Part shown: positions 7,748 through 15,669 of the stretch, in pieces
How the letters are laid out: the number at the start of each line of letters is the position of its first letter
Position numbering within the stretch: the stretch's first letter is position 1
From: JAFGXT01 sp963677165
GTDB lineage: Bacteria; Verrucomicrobiota; Lentisphaeria; Victivallales; SZUA-371
Assembly (NCBI GenBank): GCA_963677165.2
Contig: CAXXSX010000002.1
Span: 3,720,001 to 3,784,000, forward strand
Direction of reading: 5' to 3'
DNA length: 64,000 nucleotides
Made by a program: the position numbers and the translations under genes
The notes under the pieces: generated by a model
The model's input: the letters and a program-made list of their open reading frames with translations, nothing else
Told to the model about the DNA's origin: nothing
The model's database searches: none

Positions 7748-8434
7748 ATGAAAAGAAAAAACTTTACATTGATTGAGTTGCTGATTGTGATTGCTATTAT
7801 CGCGATTCTGGCGGCGTTATTGCTGCCGGCTTTGAATAAGGCTAGGGACAGAGCGAAGGCTATTTTATGTACGAATAACCTGAAACAAAATGTCTTGAAC
7901 ATGAATTTGTATGCCAATGATTTTGATGGCGACTATGTTTGCTACTTTGTTTGCGGAAGTCAAGAATATACTTGGAGCAGAATGTTGCAGGAATGCGGAT
8001 ATGTTAAGGTGAATTCGCCTGTATTGTATTGTCCCAGTCAAAAGCAAGATAATAGTTATTATCATAATTATGGCGCTATTCTTGATATTCCGGCATCGCT
8101 TAAATTTTCATCGATGTGGGGTATTCGCTCCAAAAAAATCAGGAATGCGGCCGCGTTTATTTATCTGATGGACTCAATCAATATTGGTAAGATGCTACAG
8201 TCATCTTATAGCGGTATTTATTCATCTGAGAGTTCCACTCTGATGACGGAGTTGAGACATAGCCACCAGGCGAATTCAGGTTATATTGATGGGCATGTGG
8301 CTTCCATTGGCTTTCAGGGATTAAAAGATTTTGCACGCAGTATTAACAGTGATTATGGCGGTAGTTATCGTGACAAACTGTGGGCTGTTCAGGCTTATTA
8401 TAAAGGGACACGGGTCATACAAGGAGTATATTGA
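7748..8434 (+). CDS. Pseudopilin with H-x9-DG signature
   Basis: 228 residues, with an AAAGGGA ribosome site. The N-terminus is MKRKN followed by FTLIELLIVIAIIAILA, a type II secretion/type IV pilin methylation site with cleavage before Phe6. It is followed by LLPALNKARDRA and a cysteine-containing NNLKQNV segment. Near the C-terminus, H-SHQANSGYI-DG is the H-x9-DG signature of the large Lentisphaerae/Planctomycetes pseudopilin family. Such proteins are thought to assemble into a short pseudopilus in the periplasm. It lies between a sugar-responsive regulator and two glycan-active enzymes, which suggests a substrate-linked role rather than general secretion. Confidence 0.88.
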   Translation: MKRKNFTLIELLIVIAIIAILAALLLPALNKARDRAKAILCTNNLKQNVLNMNLYANDFDGDYVCYFVCGSQEYTWSRMLQECGYVKVNSPVLYCPSQKQDNSYYHNYGAILDIPASLKFSSMWGIRSKKIRNAAAFIYLMDSINIGKMLQSSYSGIYSSESSTLMTELRHSHQANSGYIDGHVASIGFQGLKDFARSINSDYGGSYRDKLWAVQAYYKGTRVIQGVY

Positions 8435-8594
8435 CTTGTATTTCTGATGTTTGAAATTGCTGTATAAACTTATCTCATAATAGCTGAACCTGGCTTGATG
8501 TATCAGAATATCTGCCAGACGGGCTGTTTTGGGAGAGATGTGATAACTTGAAATAAAACGAATGAATTACAAATATAATCAGGGAAATTTGACA

Positions 8595-10553
8595 ATGCTG
8601 AAAATATGGCTCGTTGGAATTATTGCTGCCGCTTGTCTGTCTGGAATGGCGGAATTCACCAACCTGAAGGAGTTCAAAAATGCTCCTCAGGAGAATTTCA
8701 TCCCGTTGATGGAAACCTTTAATGACGGACTGGCTGTTGCAAAAAAGAGTGGCTGGCAGTTGCCAAAAACCGCAAAATGGGATGAACATGGTGGATTGAC
8801 TGGTAGCGGAGCGCTCTTACTGGAACGGAAAGACGTTAAAGATAAGGAGTCTGGCATAGCCAGCATACCGCTGAAACTAACACCGGAAAAGCGCTATCGA
8901 TTTGTCGTGAATTATCGGATGGAGGGCGTTAATCATGGGCGAGCTTTTCCTCTGATTAAGCGGACTACTGCGGATGGAATTACGACTATATTGGATTCGT
9001 CGCCTCGTTGCCGGTCGAATGGTTCCTGGCATAAAAAGGTTTACGAATTTAAGGCAGGGGTAAAAAATATACTGATCTGCCAATTATGGAAGAAAACCGG
9101 AAAGATCTGGTTCGATGATATTCGTGTTGAACCATCTGAAAAAAATGCGGACTTCTATCTGACTCGTCCACACAAGTTGACCTTGGGAAAAGAAAACCGG
9201 GTCGAATACAAAGCATATATTGATGGAATAAAATCCGGAAAAAACACTGATTATCTGGTTTATGTTGAACTGGCCGGGCAGAAGGCAGCGGCGAAGCTCG
9301 GCAAAGATAACAAAGCAGATGTGTTTTTCAAGGATATTCCGAATGGGAAATACTCTGTTCACGCCAAGCTACTGGACCTGAAGAAAAAGCAGATTGTTGC
9401 GGAGGATTCGACCGTTTTATTCAAACGTCCTGTGTCTGGTGCGCTGCTGGATGACAAAGGGCGAATAATCCTGGACGGGAAACCGGTGCTGGCAATTGGA
9501 ATCTATTCCTGCTGGCTGGAGAAAGAATCGGAAGTCAAGCAGATTGCAGATGCCGGATTTACTTTTATAATCGACTATTCTAGTCGCTGGATGCACATTA
9601 CTTCCGGGCCGATCAGGGATCCGGAGATACGTAATAAAGAGAGCAAACAGCAGCGACTTTCCGGATATTTTAAACTGAAAGCTGAAACTCCGGAAGGGAG
9701 CAAACAGGTGAAAGCCGGCTTGGATGTGATTCAAAAATATGGACTCAAATATATTCCGTTTTGCGGAAATTCTTGTCAGGTTTTTCATTATCCGGCTGTG
9801 ATTGGTCACTACAATGCTGATGAGGTTCCCATCAATCAGATTCCCGCCAAAAGGAAACATCGGGAGATGCTTGCGGAAAAATTTCCTGATCACCTTACTT
9901 TGGGGTTGACCGATAAAATCAATGATTGCATTACTTACGCAAAGGCATTTGACGTGTTTGGATATGACGTATACCCGATTCGCAGTCAGAAGCATCCCTC
10001 CATGCTTTCCGTGAGAAAATACACTCTTGCTCAAAAGAAAACAGGGATTGCCGGAATGTTTGTTCCGCAGGCTTTTTGTTGGTATGGATTCGGCGGTCGT
10101 AAACAGGACCGGCTGCCAACGCCTGAAGAGTTGCGGTCGATGGTGCTGCTGCCCGCTATCTACGGAGTCCGAATCTATTGTTATTTCAGCTATACTTCTC
10201 TCTGGGTCCGAAATAAAGGACTTGGAGTTAAGGGTGTTGATGAATTTTGGGAAAAGGGGGTGATTCACTCTGTTGAATGCCTGCGTAAACTGGAACCATG
10301 GTTGTTGAGCGATGAGAGAGCGCCGAAGGTCCGGATTGTTTCGCGCGGGAAATCCATTGTTGATGCCAAGGCATTCTCTCATGATGAGAAACTGCGGGTT
10401 GTTATTACCGCCTGCGGTCCCGGGGAGGCAAATGCGGACATTTTCGTCGGGAGAGCCGGACTGAAATCGGTCTACGGACACACTGCCTCATTGGGTGGCG
10501 GCTGGTATCGATTTACCGGAACCGACATTGCTTCGGATGTTCTGGCTGAATAA
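8595..10553 (+). CDS. Secreted TIM-barrel glycoside-hydrolase-like protein
   Basis: 652 residues from the ATG at 8595, chosen because the signal peptide (MLKIWLVGIIAAACLSGMA) begins there. Residues ~20-190 resemble a carbohydrate-binding beta-sandwich (GIASIPLKLTPEKRYRFVVNYRM). From ~300 on comes a clan GH-A-like barrel: the strand VLAIGIYSCWLE, then GHYNADEVP, where the Asp-Glu at the end of a strand occupies the usual acid/base position, then DVYPIR and YGVRIYCYFSYTSLW. No exact GH family can be given. It lies 161 bp after the pseudopilin and 129 bp before the GH37 gene, probably in one regulated locus. Confidence 0.7.
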   Translation: MLKIWLVGIIAAACLSGMAEFTNLKEFKNAPQENFIPLMETFNDGLAVAKKSGWQLPKTAKWDEHGGLTGSGALLLERKDVKDKESGIASIPLKLTPEKRYRFVVNYRMEGVNHGRAFPLIKRTTADGITTILDSSPRCRSNGSWHKKVYEFKAGVKNILICQLWKKTGKIWFDDIRVEPSEKNADFYLTRPHKLTLGKENRVEYKAYIDGIKSGKNTDYLVYVELAGQKAAAKLGKDNKADVFFKDIPNGKYSVHAKLLDLKKKQIVAEDSTVLFKRPVSGALLDDKGRIILDGKPVLAIGIYSCWLEKESEVKQIADAGFTFIIDYSSRWMHITSGPIRDPEIRNKESKQQRLSGYFKLKAETPEGSKQVKAGLDVIQKYGLKYIPFCGNSCQVFHYPAVIGHYNADEVPINQIPAKRKHREMLAEKFPDHLTLGLTDKINDCITYAKAFDVFGYDVYPIRSQKHPSMLSVRKYTLAQKKTGIAGMFVPQAFCWYGFGGRKQDRLPTPEELRSMVLLPAIYGVRIYCYFSYTSLWVRNKGLGVKGVDEFWEKGVIHSVECLRKLEPWLLSDERAPKVRIVSRGKSIVDAKAFSHDEKLRVVITACGPGEANADIFVGRAGLKSVYGHTASLGGGWYRFTGTDIASDVLAE

Positions 10554-10682
10554 GAAATTTATAAATGGATAATTCAATATTTTCTGAGCGGTTGACTGGT
10601 GCGGCGGGTGCTGTTGTTTTACCGGCAAAGACATTGATTCAGACATTTTAGTAAATCAGTAAAGATACCGAAAGGACTACTT

Positions 10683-11936
10683 ATGGAAATTCAGGATATT
10701 TGTAAGGAAATCAAGTTGCGCTGGCCGTCTACTATCAGAACCATGCCGGAGGCCGTTGATGATTTGTTTGCCATGTCGGCCCCTTATATCGTACCATGTT
10801 CGAAAGGCAGTTTTCAGGAGTACTATTATTGGGATACATATTTTGCCTGTCGTGGTCTTGCTCTGCAGGGGGCGCAGGATATGGTGAAAAATTGTTGTGA
10901 TAATTTTATTTCCCTGGTTGAACGCTACGGTTTTATTCCGAATGGTGGTCGAAAACGTTATCTCAACCGTTCCCAACCGCCGGTTTTTAGCTTGATGGTA
11001 GATATGGTTGTTCGTGCCGGTATCGATTATGAGTGGTGTGTCCGGGCTTTAGAGGCTCTTCTGCGTGAGCATGAATTCTGGATGACCCGGCGACTTCTGC
11101 CAGTTGGCTTGAATCATTATGGACAGCATGAATGCGATGAAAAACTTATGGCATTTGGTCGATATGTCATGGATCGTTTGCAACTGGAAGCATTACCGGA
11201 ACATCAGTCTTTAATTGAGTTTGGCGCTAATGCTATGGCTGAGACTGAATCTGGCTGGGATTTTAACCCGCGCTTTGACAGGAGATGTCTTGATTTTGCA
11301 CCTGTTGACTTGAATTCTCTGCTTGGGAATTGCGAACGTATTATTGCTTTTCTGGCTAATGAACTTGGGATGTTGAATGTTGCTGCTGAATATAACCAGA
11401 AATTACAGCAGCGCATAGATCTGATGAGGCGTTTTTGCTGGGATTCAGATCGAGGCGTTTTTGTTGATTATGATGTTCGAAACAGTTGTAGGTCAACATT
11501 GACTACAGGAGCAGCCGTTTGGCCGTTATGGCTAAAGCTTGCAACTCAAGAGGAAGCAGAAGCAACAAAGCAAGCCGTTGAGAAGTATCTGGAATATCCT
11601 TTCGGAATAGTGGCTTGTGAGAAGCGTGAATCGGGGTGCGTTTATCAATGGGATTATCCCAATGCATGGCCTCCGGTCCAGTTGGCGTGTATGGAAGGTT
11701 TTGCTGAATATGGATTCGATATTGCAGCTGAAAGAATTGCGGATAAATACCTTAAAGTTATTTCCCGTAACTTTGATGCTACTGGCGAGTTTTGGGAGAA
11801 ATATAACGGAGTCGAAGGCAGTATTCAGGTGGGAGATGAATATCAAATGCCAGCAATGTTGGGATGGACTGCCGGAGTTTTCATCGTTGCAGCAAAAATG
11901 ATTGATTCATGTGCTGAGTGTTCGTTGTGCAGCTAG
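10683..11936 (+). CDS. Cytoplasmic GH37 trehalase-like glycosidase
   Basis: 417 residues, shorter than the usual ~500-550 of GH37. Both family signatures are present in slightly changed form: GSFQEYYYWDTYF (residues ~42-54) and QWDYPNAWPPVQ (~322-333). ESGWDFNPRF supplies the catalytic acid Asp193, and GEFWEKYN supplies the base Glu372. There is no signal peptide. GH37 enzymes invert alpha,alpha-trehalose to two glucoses, but changed signatures and missing N-terminal residues leave room for another alpha-glucoside. The last codons (IDSCAECSLCS) lie inside a 160-bp repeat that recurs after the sialidase gene, so the extreme C-terminus may be a recombination product. Confidence 0.85.
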   Translation: MEIQDICKEIKLRWPSTIRTMPEAVDDLFAMSAPYIVPCSKGSFQEYYYWDTYFACRGLALQGAQDMVKNCCDNFISLVERYGFIPNGGRKRYLNRSQPPVFSLMVDMVVRAGIDYEWCVRALEALLREHEFWMTRRLLPVGLNHYGQHECDEKLMAFGRYVMDRLQLEALPEHQSLIEFGANAMAETESGWDFNPRFDRRCLDFAPVDLNSLLGNCERIIAFLANELGMLNVAAEYNQKLQQRIDLMRRFCWDSDRGVFVDYDVRNSCRSTLTTGAAVWPLWLKLATQEEAEATKQAVEKYLEYPFGIVACEKRESGCVYQWDYPNAWPPVQLACMEGFAEYGFDIAAERIADKYLKVISRNFDATGEFWEKYNGVEGSIQVGDEYQMPAMLGWTAGVFIVAAKMIDSCAECSLCS

Positions 11937-12061
11937 CCGTAATTACCTGATTAATGTTTCGGACCCAGCACTGGTTACTACCGTTGTTATCTGGAGGAAT
12001 AATCCTCTTTCTAAAACAGCTTGGTGAGGTGACCGAGACGATTGGTCACCTCCGTGTTTTC
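11902..12061. repeat. 160-bp direct repeat, left copy (trehalase end plus acetolactate-synthase end)
   Basis: Aligns without gaps to 13744-13903, with about 23 differences (roughly 86% identity by eye). It contains the last codons of the trehalase-like gene on the plus strand and, on the minus strand, a 16-codon acetolactate-synthase C-terminus. It marks the left boundary of the inserted sialidase segment. Confidence 0.88.
12011..12061 (-). pseudogene. Remnant of an acetolactate-synthase 3' end
   Basis: Read on the minus strand this encodes ENTEVTNRLGHLTKLF and a TAG stop. The intact gene at 13853 ends ENTELTNRLGHLTKLF. Of 7 base differences, 6 are synonymous and 1 gives Val for Leu, so the fragment diverged while still part of a working gene and was cut off later. 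Nothing of the rest of that gene remains upstream. Confidence 0.8.
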
Positions 12062-12102
12062 ATTGTTGCGGCAGAAAAAGGACAGTATATAGGAAATTAG
12101 AA

Positions 12103-13743
12103 ATGATAAAATTAAAAAAAATAGGTTCAATTATGGTTTTGATGACTTCCAGTATTATCAGTTTTGGAGGAAATGAAAACCGTTCAATCGATCTTTCCGG
12201 TGAAAAAACACAACCGAGTATCGGAACTAATATACAAAGAAATGTTGAACGACAGTCTGACGGCCAGGCATGTGGAACTCCAATCTATCTAAGTGCATAT
12301 AATATGTCGATTGCGACCGGGAAACCATCACTGGTAAATATGGCAAAAAATTCCACATATATTCCGGTATGGTCATTATCAGGTATAACCAAGGGACAAT
12401 CAGTTGCCGGACTTGTGGCTGGATTTCCCCGCAATTGTTCAGCAGTAAAGGTCGAAATAATTGTTACAACAACGGATAAAACAACAAGTCCAGCCTATAA
12501 GGATGTTTATAGGGCCCACCTGTCACAACTGGAAGAAAACGTTCCTTTTACTTCCCGTTATTCTCTTGGATCACCTGTTAGCACGGCCCTTCCCGCAGCC
12601 CCGTTTTATACCCGAATAATCGTGCTGGAATCTTACTTTCCAATAGATCCTGATGCTCCTTTGAGTGTACGTATTCAACGGGAACCGGGTAATCCTGCGG
12701 ATTCCTTTACTCGCCCTACCGGCCTGGCAATGGTGAAAATAACTCCTTTGAGCGCACTTGAAAAACCATATATCGTGCAAAATGTAAAAGGCTACAATTC
12801 CTGGCCCATGCTCCAGACGATCGGTGAAAAACTGGTCTGCGTATACAGTCGTGGTTCAGGACATACTATCAATGAAGATGCCCGTGCGGTTTATGTACGT
12901 ACGTCCACAGACAACGGGAAAACCTGGACCCCGGAAACCGTGGTTGCAAATACGCCGGTATATGGTGAAGTTGCGGTTGGAAAAGGACTGGATTCCAAGG
13001 GCGCCATGCTCCTTTGGGTAAGACGAATCGGGAAAAAATGGATTCATGATCTTTACCGCACGGCAGACGGAGTAAATTTTACATTGGTTACTACCCCGGA
13101 ACTTCCTGTTGCCCCTGTACAAATTACCGATATTTTTTCGGTGCCTACAGTGGGACTTATGGCTTTGTGGTTTGCAGGAAACTATGGTGATAATGGACCA
13201 GCCCACTCATGGGGGACGTTAATCAGTAAAGACGACGGAGCAACTTGGAAACAGACTACTATTGAATCAAAACTAACCAAAGTACAGTGGCCTACTGAAC
13301 CTTCTGCGGTATATCTTGGTGATGGCAGGATTTTTGCAATTGCACGGACAGAAGCGGGAGGTGCTCAATTTCAGATGGTATCTATGGATTACGGAGTAAC
13401 GTGGACGCGCGCGAAAACAAATATCAGGGATGTGCTTTTATCCACGCCCAGTTTGATTTTTGATTCCCAAACAGGTTTACTTTGCAACTATTATTATCAG
13501 CGTAAACACGGTATTCTTTGGCGTCGAGTTGTTAATCCAAAGAGCGTGATCAATAACCCACTTAACTGGCCTGCTTCTGAGGCAATTGCTATAGGAAGTA
13601 GAATTCCTTGTGATTCTGGCAATGTAAACGCGACAGTAATCAAGGATACACATTTTCTCGCTTTTTATTCCGGAAAAGATCCTGATACGGCGATATTAGT
13701 TTCTGAAGTTCCGGCTCCAATTGTAGATATACCGAAAAGGTAG
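12103..13743 (+). CDS. Secreted sialidase-like BNR-repeat protein
   Basis: 546 residues with an AGGAAA ribosome site. A hydrophobic N-terminus (IMVLMTSSIISFGG) looks like a signal peptide. Residues ~40-220 form an unidentified beta-rich domain. Residues ~220-540 carry three Asp-boxes: STDNGKTW, SKDDGATW and SMDYGVTW, the marks of a six-bladed sialidase/neuraminidase propeller. Exo-sialidases release terminal sialic acid, but many BNR proteins act on other sugars or only bind; I could not confirm the arginine triad. The stop codon abuts the right-hand 160-bp repeat exactly, and the whole gene lies between the two repeat copies. It was therefore probably inserted between two formerly adjacent convergent genes. 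Confidence 0.75.
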   Translation: MIKLKKIGSIMVLMTSSIISFGGNENRSIDLSGEKTQPSIGTNIQRNVERQSDGQACGTPIYLSAYNMSIATGKPSLVNMAKNSTYIPVWSLSGITKGQSVAGLVAGFPRNCSAVKVEIIVTTTDKTTSPAYKDVYRAHLSQLEENVPFTSRYSLGSPVSTALPAAPFYTRIIVLESYFPIDPDAPLSVRIQREPGNPADSFTRPTGLAMVKITPLSALEKPYIVQNVKGYNSWPMLQTIGEKLVCVYSRGSGHTINEDARAVYVRTSTDNGKTWTPETVVANTPVYGEVAVGKGLDSKGAMLLWVRRIGKKWIHDLYRTADGVNFTLVTTPELPVAPVQITDIFSVPTVGLMALWFAGNYGDNGPAHSWGTLISKDDGATWKQTTIESKLTKVQWPTEPSAVYLGDGRIFAIARTEAGGAQFQMVSMDYGVTWTRAKTNIRDVLLSTPSLIFDSQTGLLCNYYYQRKHGILWRRVVNPKSVINNPLNWPASEAIAIGSRIPCDSGNVNATVIKDTHFLAFYSGKDPDTAILVSEVPAPIVDIPKR

Positions 13744-13903
13744 TTGATTCATATGCTGATTGTTCGTTGTGCTGCCAGCCGTAAATACCTGATTAATGTT
13801 TCGGATCCAGCATTGGTAGTAACCGTTGCCATCCGGGCGAATAATCCTCTTTCTAAAACAGTTTTGTTAGATGGCCGAGACGGTTGGTCAGCTCCGTGTT
13901 TTC
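13744..13903. repeat. 160-bp direct repeat, right copy
   Basis: Begins one base after the sialidase stop codon and runs 51 bases into the 3' end of the intact acetolactate-synthase gene. Its first bases still read as a trehalase-type tail (VDSYADCSLCCQP then TAA), matching IDSCAECSLCS in the left copy. Confidence 0.88.
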
Positions 13904-15496
13904 CGAATAATCCACCTGGCAGTCGATGACAGCCAGTTCTTTGGCCTCAATTGCTTTGCGCAGGGTTGACGTCAGCTCCTCTGAACGATTAATCCGGTAG
14001 CCTTTGATTCCGAAACTTTCGGCGTATTTTACAAAGTCAGGATTTTCGAACGTTACGAACGATTTACGGCCGAACTTCAGATTTTGTTTCCATTCGATCA
14101 GGCCGTAATTCGAGTCGTTCCAGATCAAAATAACAAACGGCAGATTTTCGCGTTTGGCAGTTTCGAGCTCCTGCGAATTCATTAAAAAACTGCCATCGCC
14201 GGTGACCGCGACCACGGCTTTGTCCGGGTGTACTAACTTGGCCGCCAGCGCGCCGGGAACCGAGAATCCCATGGTGCCCAGTCCGTTTGAAAACAGGCAG
14301 GTGTCCGGCTGGTAACAGGGGTATAAACGGGCCATCCACATTTTCAGCGCGCCGGTATCGCAGAGTACGATATCATCGGGGGCCAGGGCGTCGCGAATTG
14401 ATTTTACCATTTGCTGCGGTTTCACTGGATAATGATTTTGTCCGGCAAAACGTGACATTTCTTCTTCGCGCAGTTTCAGGATTTTTGAACGGTAATCGGT
14501 CGTCGACAGCGGTTTGTCAAAGCGTGCGGCGATTTCGTTTAGCGTTAGTGAAATATCACCTTGAAGCCCAACTTCCAGGCTGTAGGCCTGATCTACTTCC
14601 GCTACTCCGGTATGGATATGGATGATCTTTTTATCCAGATCGGGATTCCAGCGATTGGGAGGATATTCCACCAGGTCGTAGCCGACTGCTATGACAGTAT
14701 CGGCGCGGTCCAGCCCAAAGTTTACATAGTCGTGCTTCATAAAGCCGATTGCGCCAACACAGCAGGGGTGGTCATACGGCACTACGCCTTTTGCCATAAA
14801 GGTGGTGGCTACCGGAATTCCAAGTTTTTCCGCGAATGCAACAAGTGATTTCGAGGCCCGGCTGCGGCAAACGCCGTGTCCGGCCAGAATTACCGGCTGT
14901 TTGGCTTCCTTTAATATATTTTCCACCCGGTCTACCTGTTTTTCATTTGGTTCGGTTGGCTTGGGATATGCCGACTTGATCGGTTTGGCATTGGTGGTTT
15001 CTTCCGCTACGTCTTCCGGCAGGACGATTAGAGTTGCTCCCTGGCGGTCAGCCATTGCGGTTTTGAAGGCTTTGCGGATGATTTCCGGAGTGGTTTCCGG
15101 CAGAATGATACGTCCTCCCCACTTGGTGATCGGACGGAACACTTCAATCAGATTGATGTACTGATGGGATTCTTTGAAAATGCGGTTACGATTCGACTGA
15201 CCGGCGATCGCGACCAGTGGGGCGCTATCAAGCTGGGCATCTGCTGTTCCCAGTGTCAGGTTGATTGCGCCCGGACCGAGTGTTGCCAGGCATACTCCCG
15301 GTTTACGTGAAAGACGTCCATAGATATCAGCCATGAAGGATGCTGCTTGTTCATGGCGGACCAGAATAAATCGGATAGGCTTATCGTTCAGAGCTTCCAT
15401 CAGATCGATATTTTCTTCACCAGGAAGACCAAAAATAACTTCTACATTTTCTTCAAGCAGGCAATCAACGAACAGATCAGCGACTTTTTTATTCAT
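13853..15496 (-). CDS. alsS: Thiamine-diphosphate enzyme, acetolactate synthase (catabolic AlsS type)
   Basis: 547 residues from the ATG at 15496 (MNKKVADLF). The in-frame ATG at 15535 adds 13 unconserved residues. The N-terminal Pyr domain has VIFGLPGEENID, the catalytic Glu in VRHEQAASFMADIYGRL, and LATLGPGAINL. The central domain has PVILAGHGVCRS. The C-terminal PP domain has the ThDP motif GDGSFLMNSQELETA...NDSNYG. The tail IDCQVDYSENTEL resembles Bacillus-type AlsS more than biosynthetic IlvB, and no small subunit lies nearby. It joins two pyruvates to acetolactate with CO2 release. A related decarboxylase/ligase of the same superfamily is the alternative. Confidence 0.78.
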   Translation of the reverse strand: MNKKVADLFVDCLLEENVEVIFGLPGEENIDLMEALNDKPIRFILVRHEQAASFMADIYGRLSRKPGVCLATLGPGAINLTLGTADAQLDSAPLVAIAGQSNRNRIFKESHQYINLIEVFRPITKWGGRIILPETTPEIIRKAFKTAMADRQGATLIVLPEDVAEETTNAKPIKSAYPKPTEPNEKQVDRVENILKEAKQPVILAGHGVCRSRASKSLVAFAEKLGIPVATTFMAKGVVPYDHPCCVGAIGFMKHDYVNFGLDRADTVIAVGYDLVEYPPNRWNPDLDKKIIHIHTGVAEVDQAYSLEVGLQGDISLTLNEIAARFDKPLSTTDYRSKILKLREEEMSRFAGQNHYPVKPQQMVKSIRDALAPDDIVLCDTGALKMWMARLYPCYQPDTCLFSNGLGTMGFSVPGALAAKLVHPDKAVVAVTGDGSFLMNSQELETAKRENLPFVILIWNDSNYGLIEWKQNLKFGRKSFVTFENPDFVKYAESFGIKGYRINRSEELTSTLRKAIEAKELAVIDCQVDYSENTELTNRLGHLTKLF

Positions 15497-15669
15497 TATA
15501 TTATTCCCCGGGAGTATTAAAGGTTCTATATTCATAGACTATTATAGTTTATGTCTGGGATCGTGCAAGACAAAAACGTGCTCAGTGGGAAATTTTTAAT
15601 TTGAATTGCATAATTAGCGAGGATATATTCGAAAATATATACTGCACTTGTCTTGAGGTTGATTGATTT

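Noticed and set aside
9417..10481. A 354-codon minus-strand frame opposite the secreted TIM-barrel gene
   Set aside because: The plus-strand gene has a signal peptide and hydrolase features. The opposite frame has no initiation signal and an unnatural residue composition.
11902..13903. Integron cassette with attC sites around the sialidase
   Set aside because: The repeats are gene ends with coding-type divergence, show no paired core-site symmetry, and no integrase is present.
13744..13929. A 61-codon plus-strand frame starting at 13744
   Set aside because: It is the right-hand repeat read in frame plus antisense of the acetolactate-synthase end; it has no ribosome site of its own.
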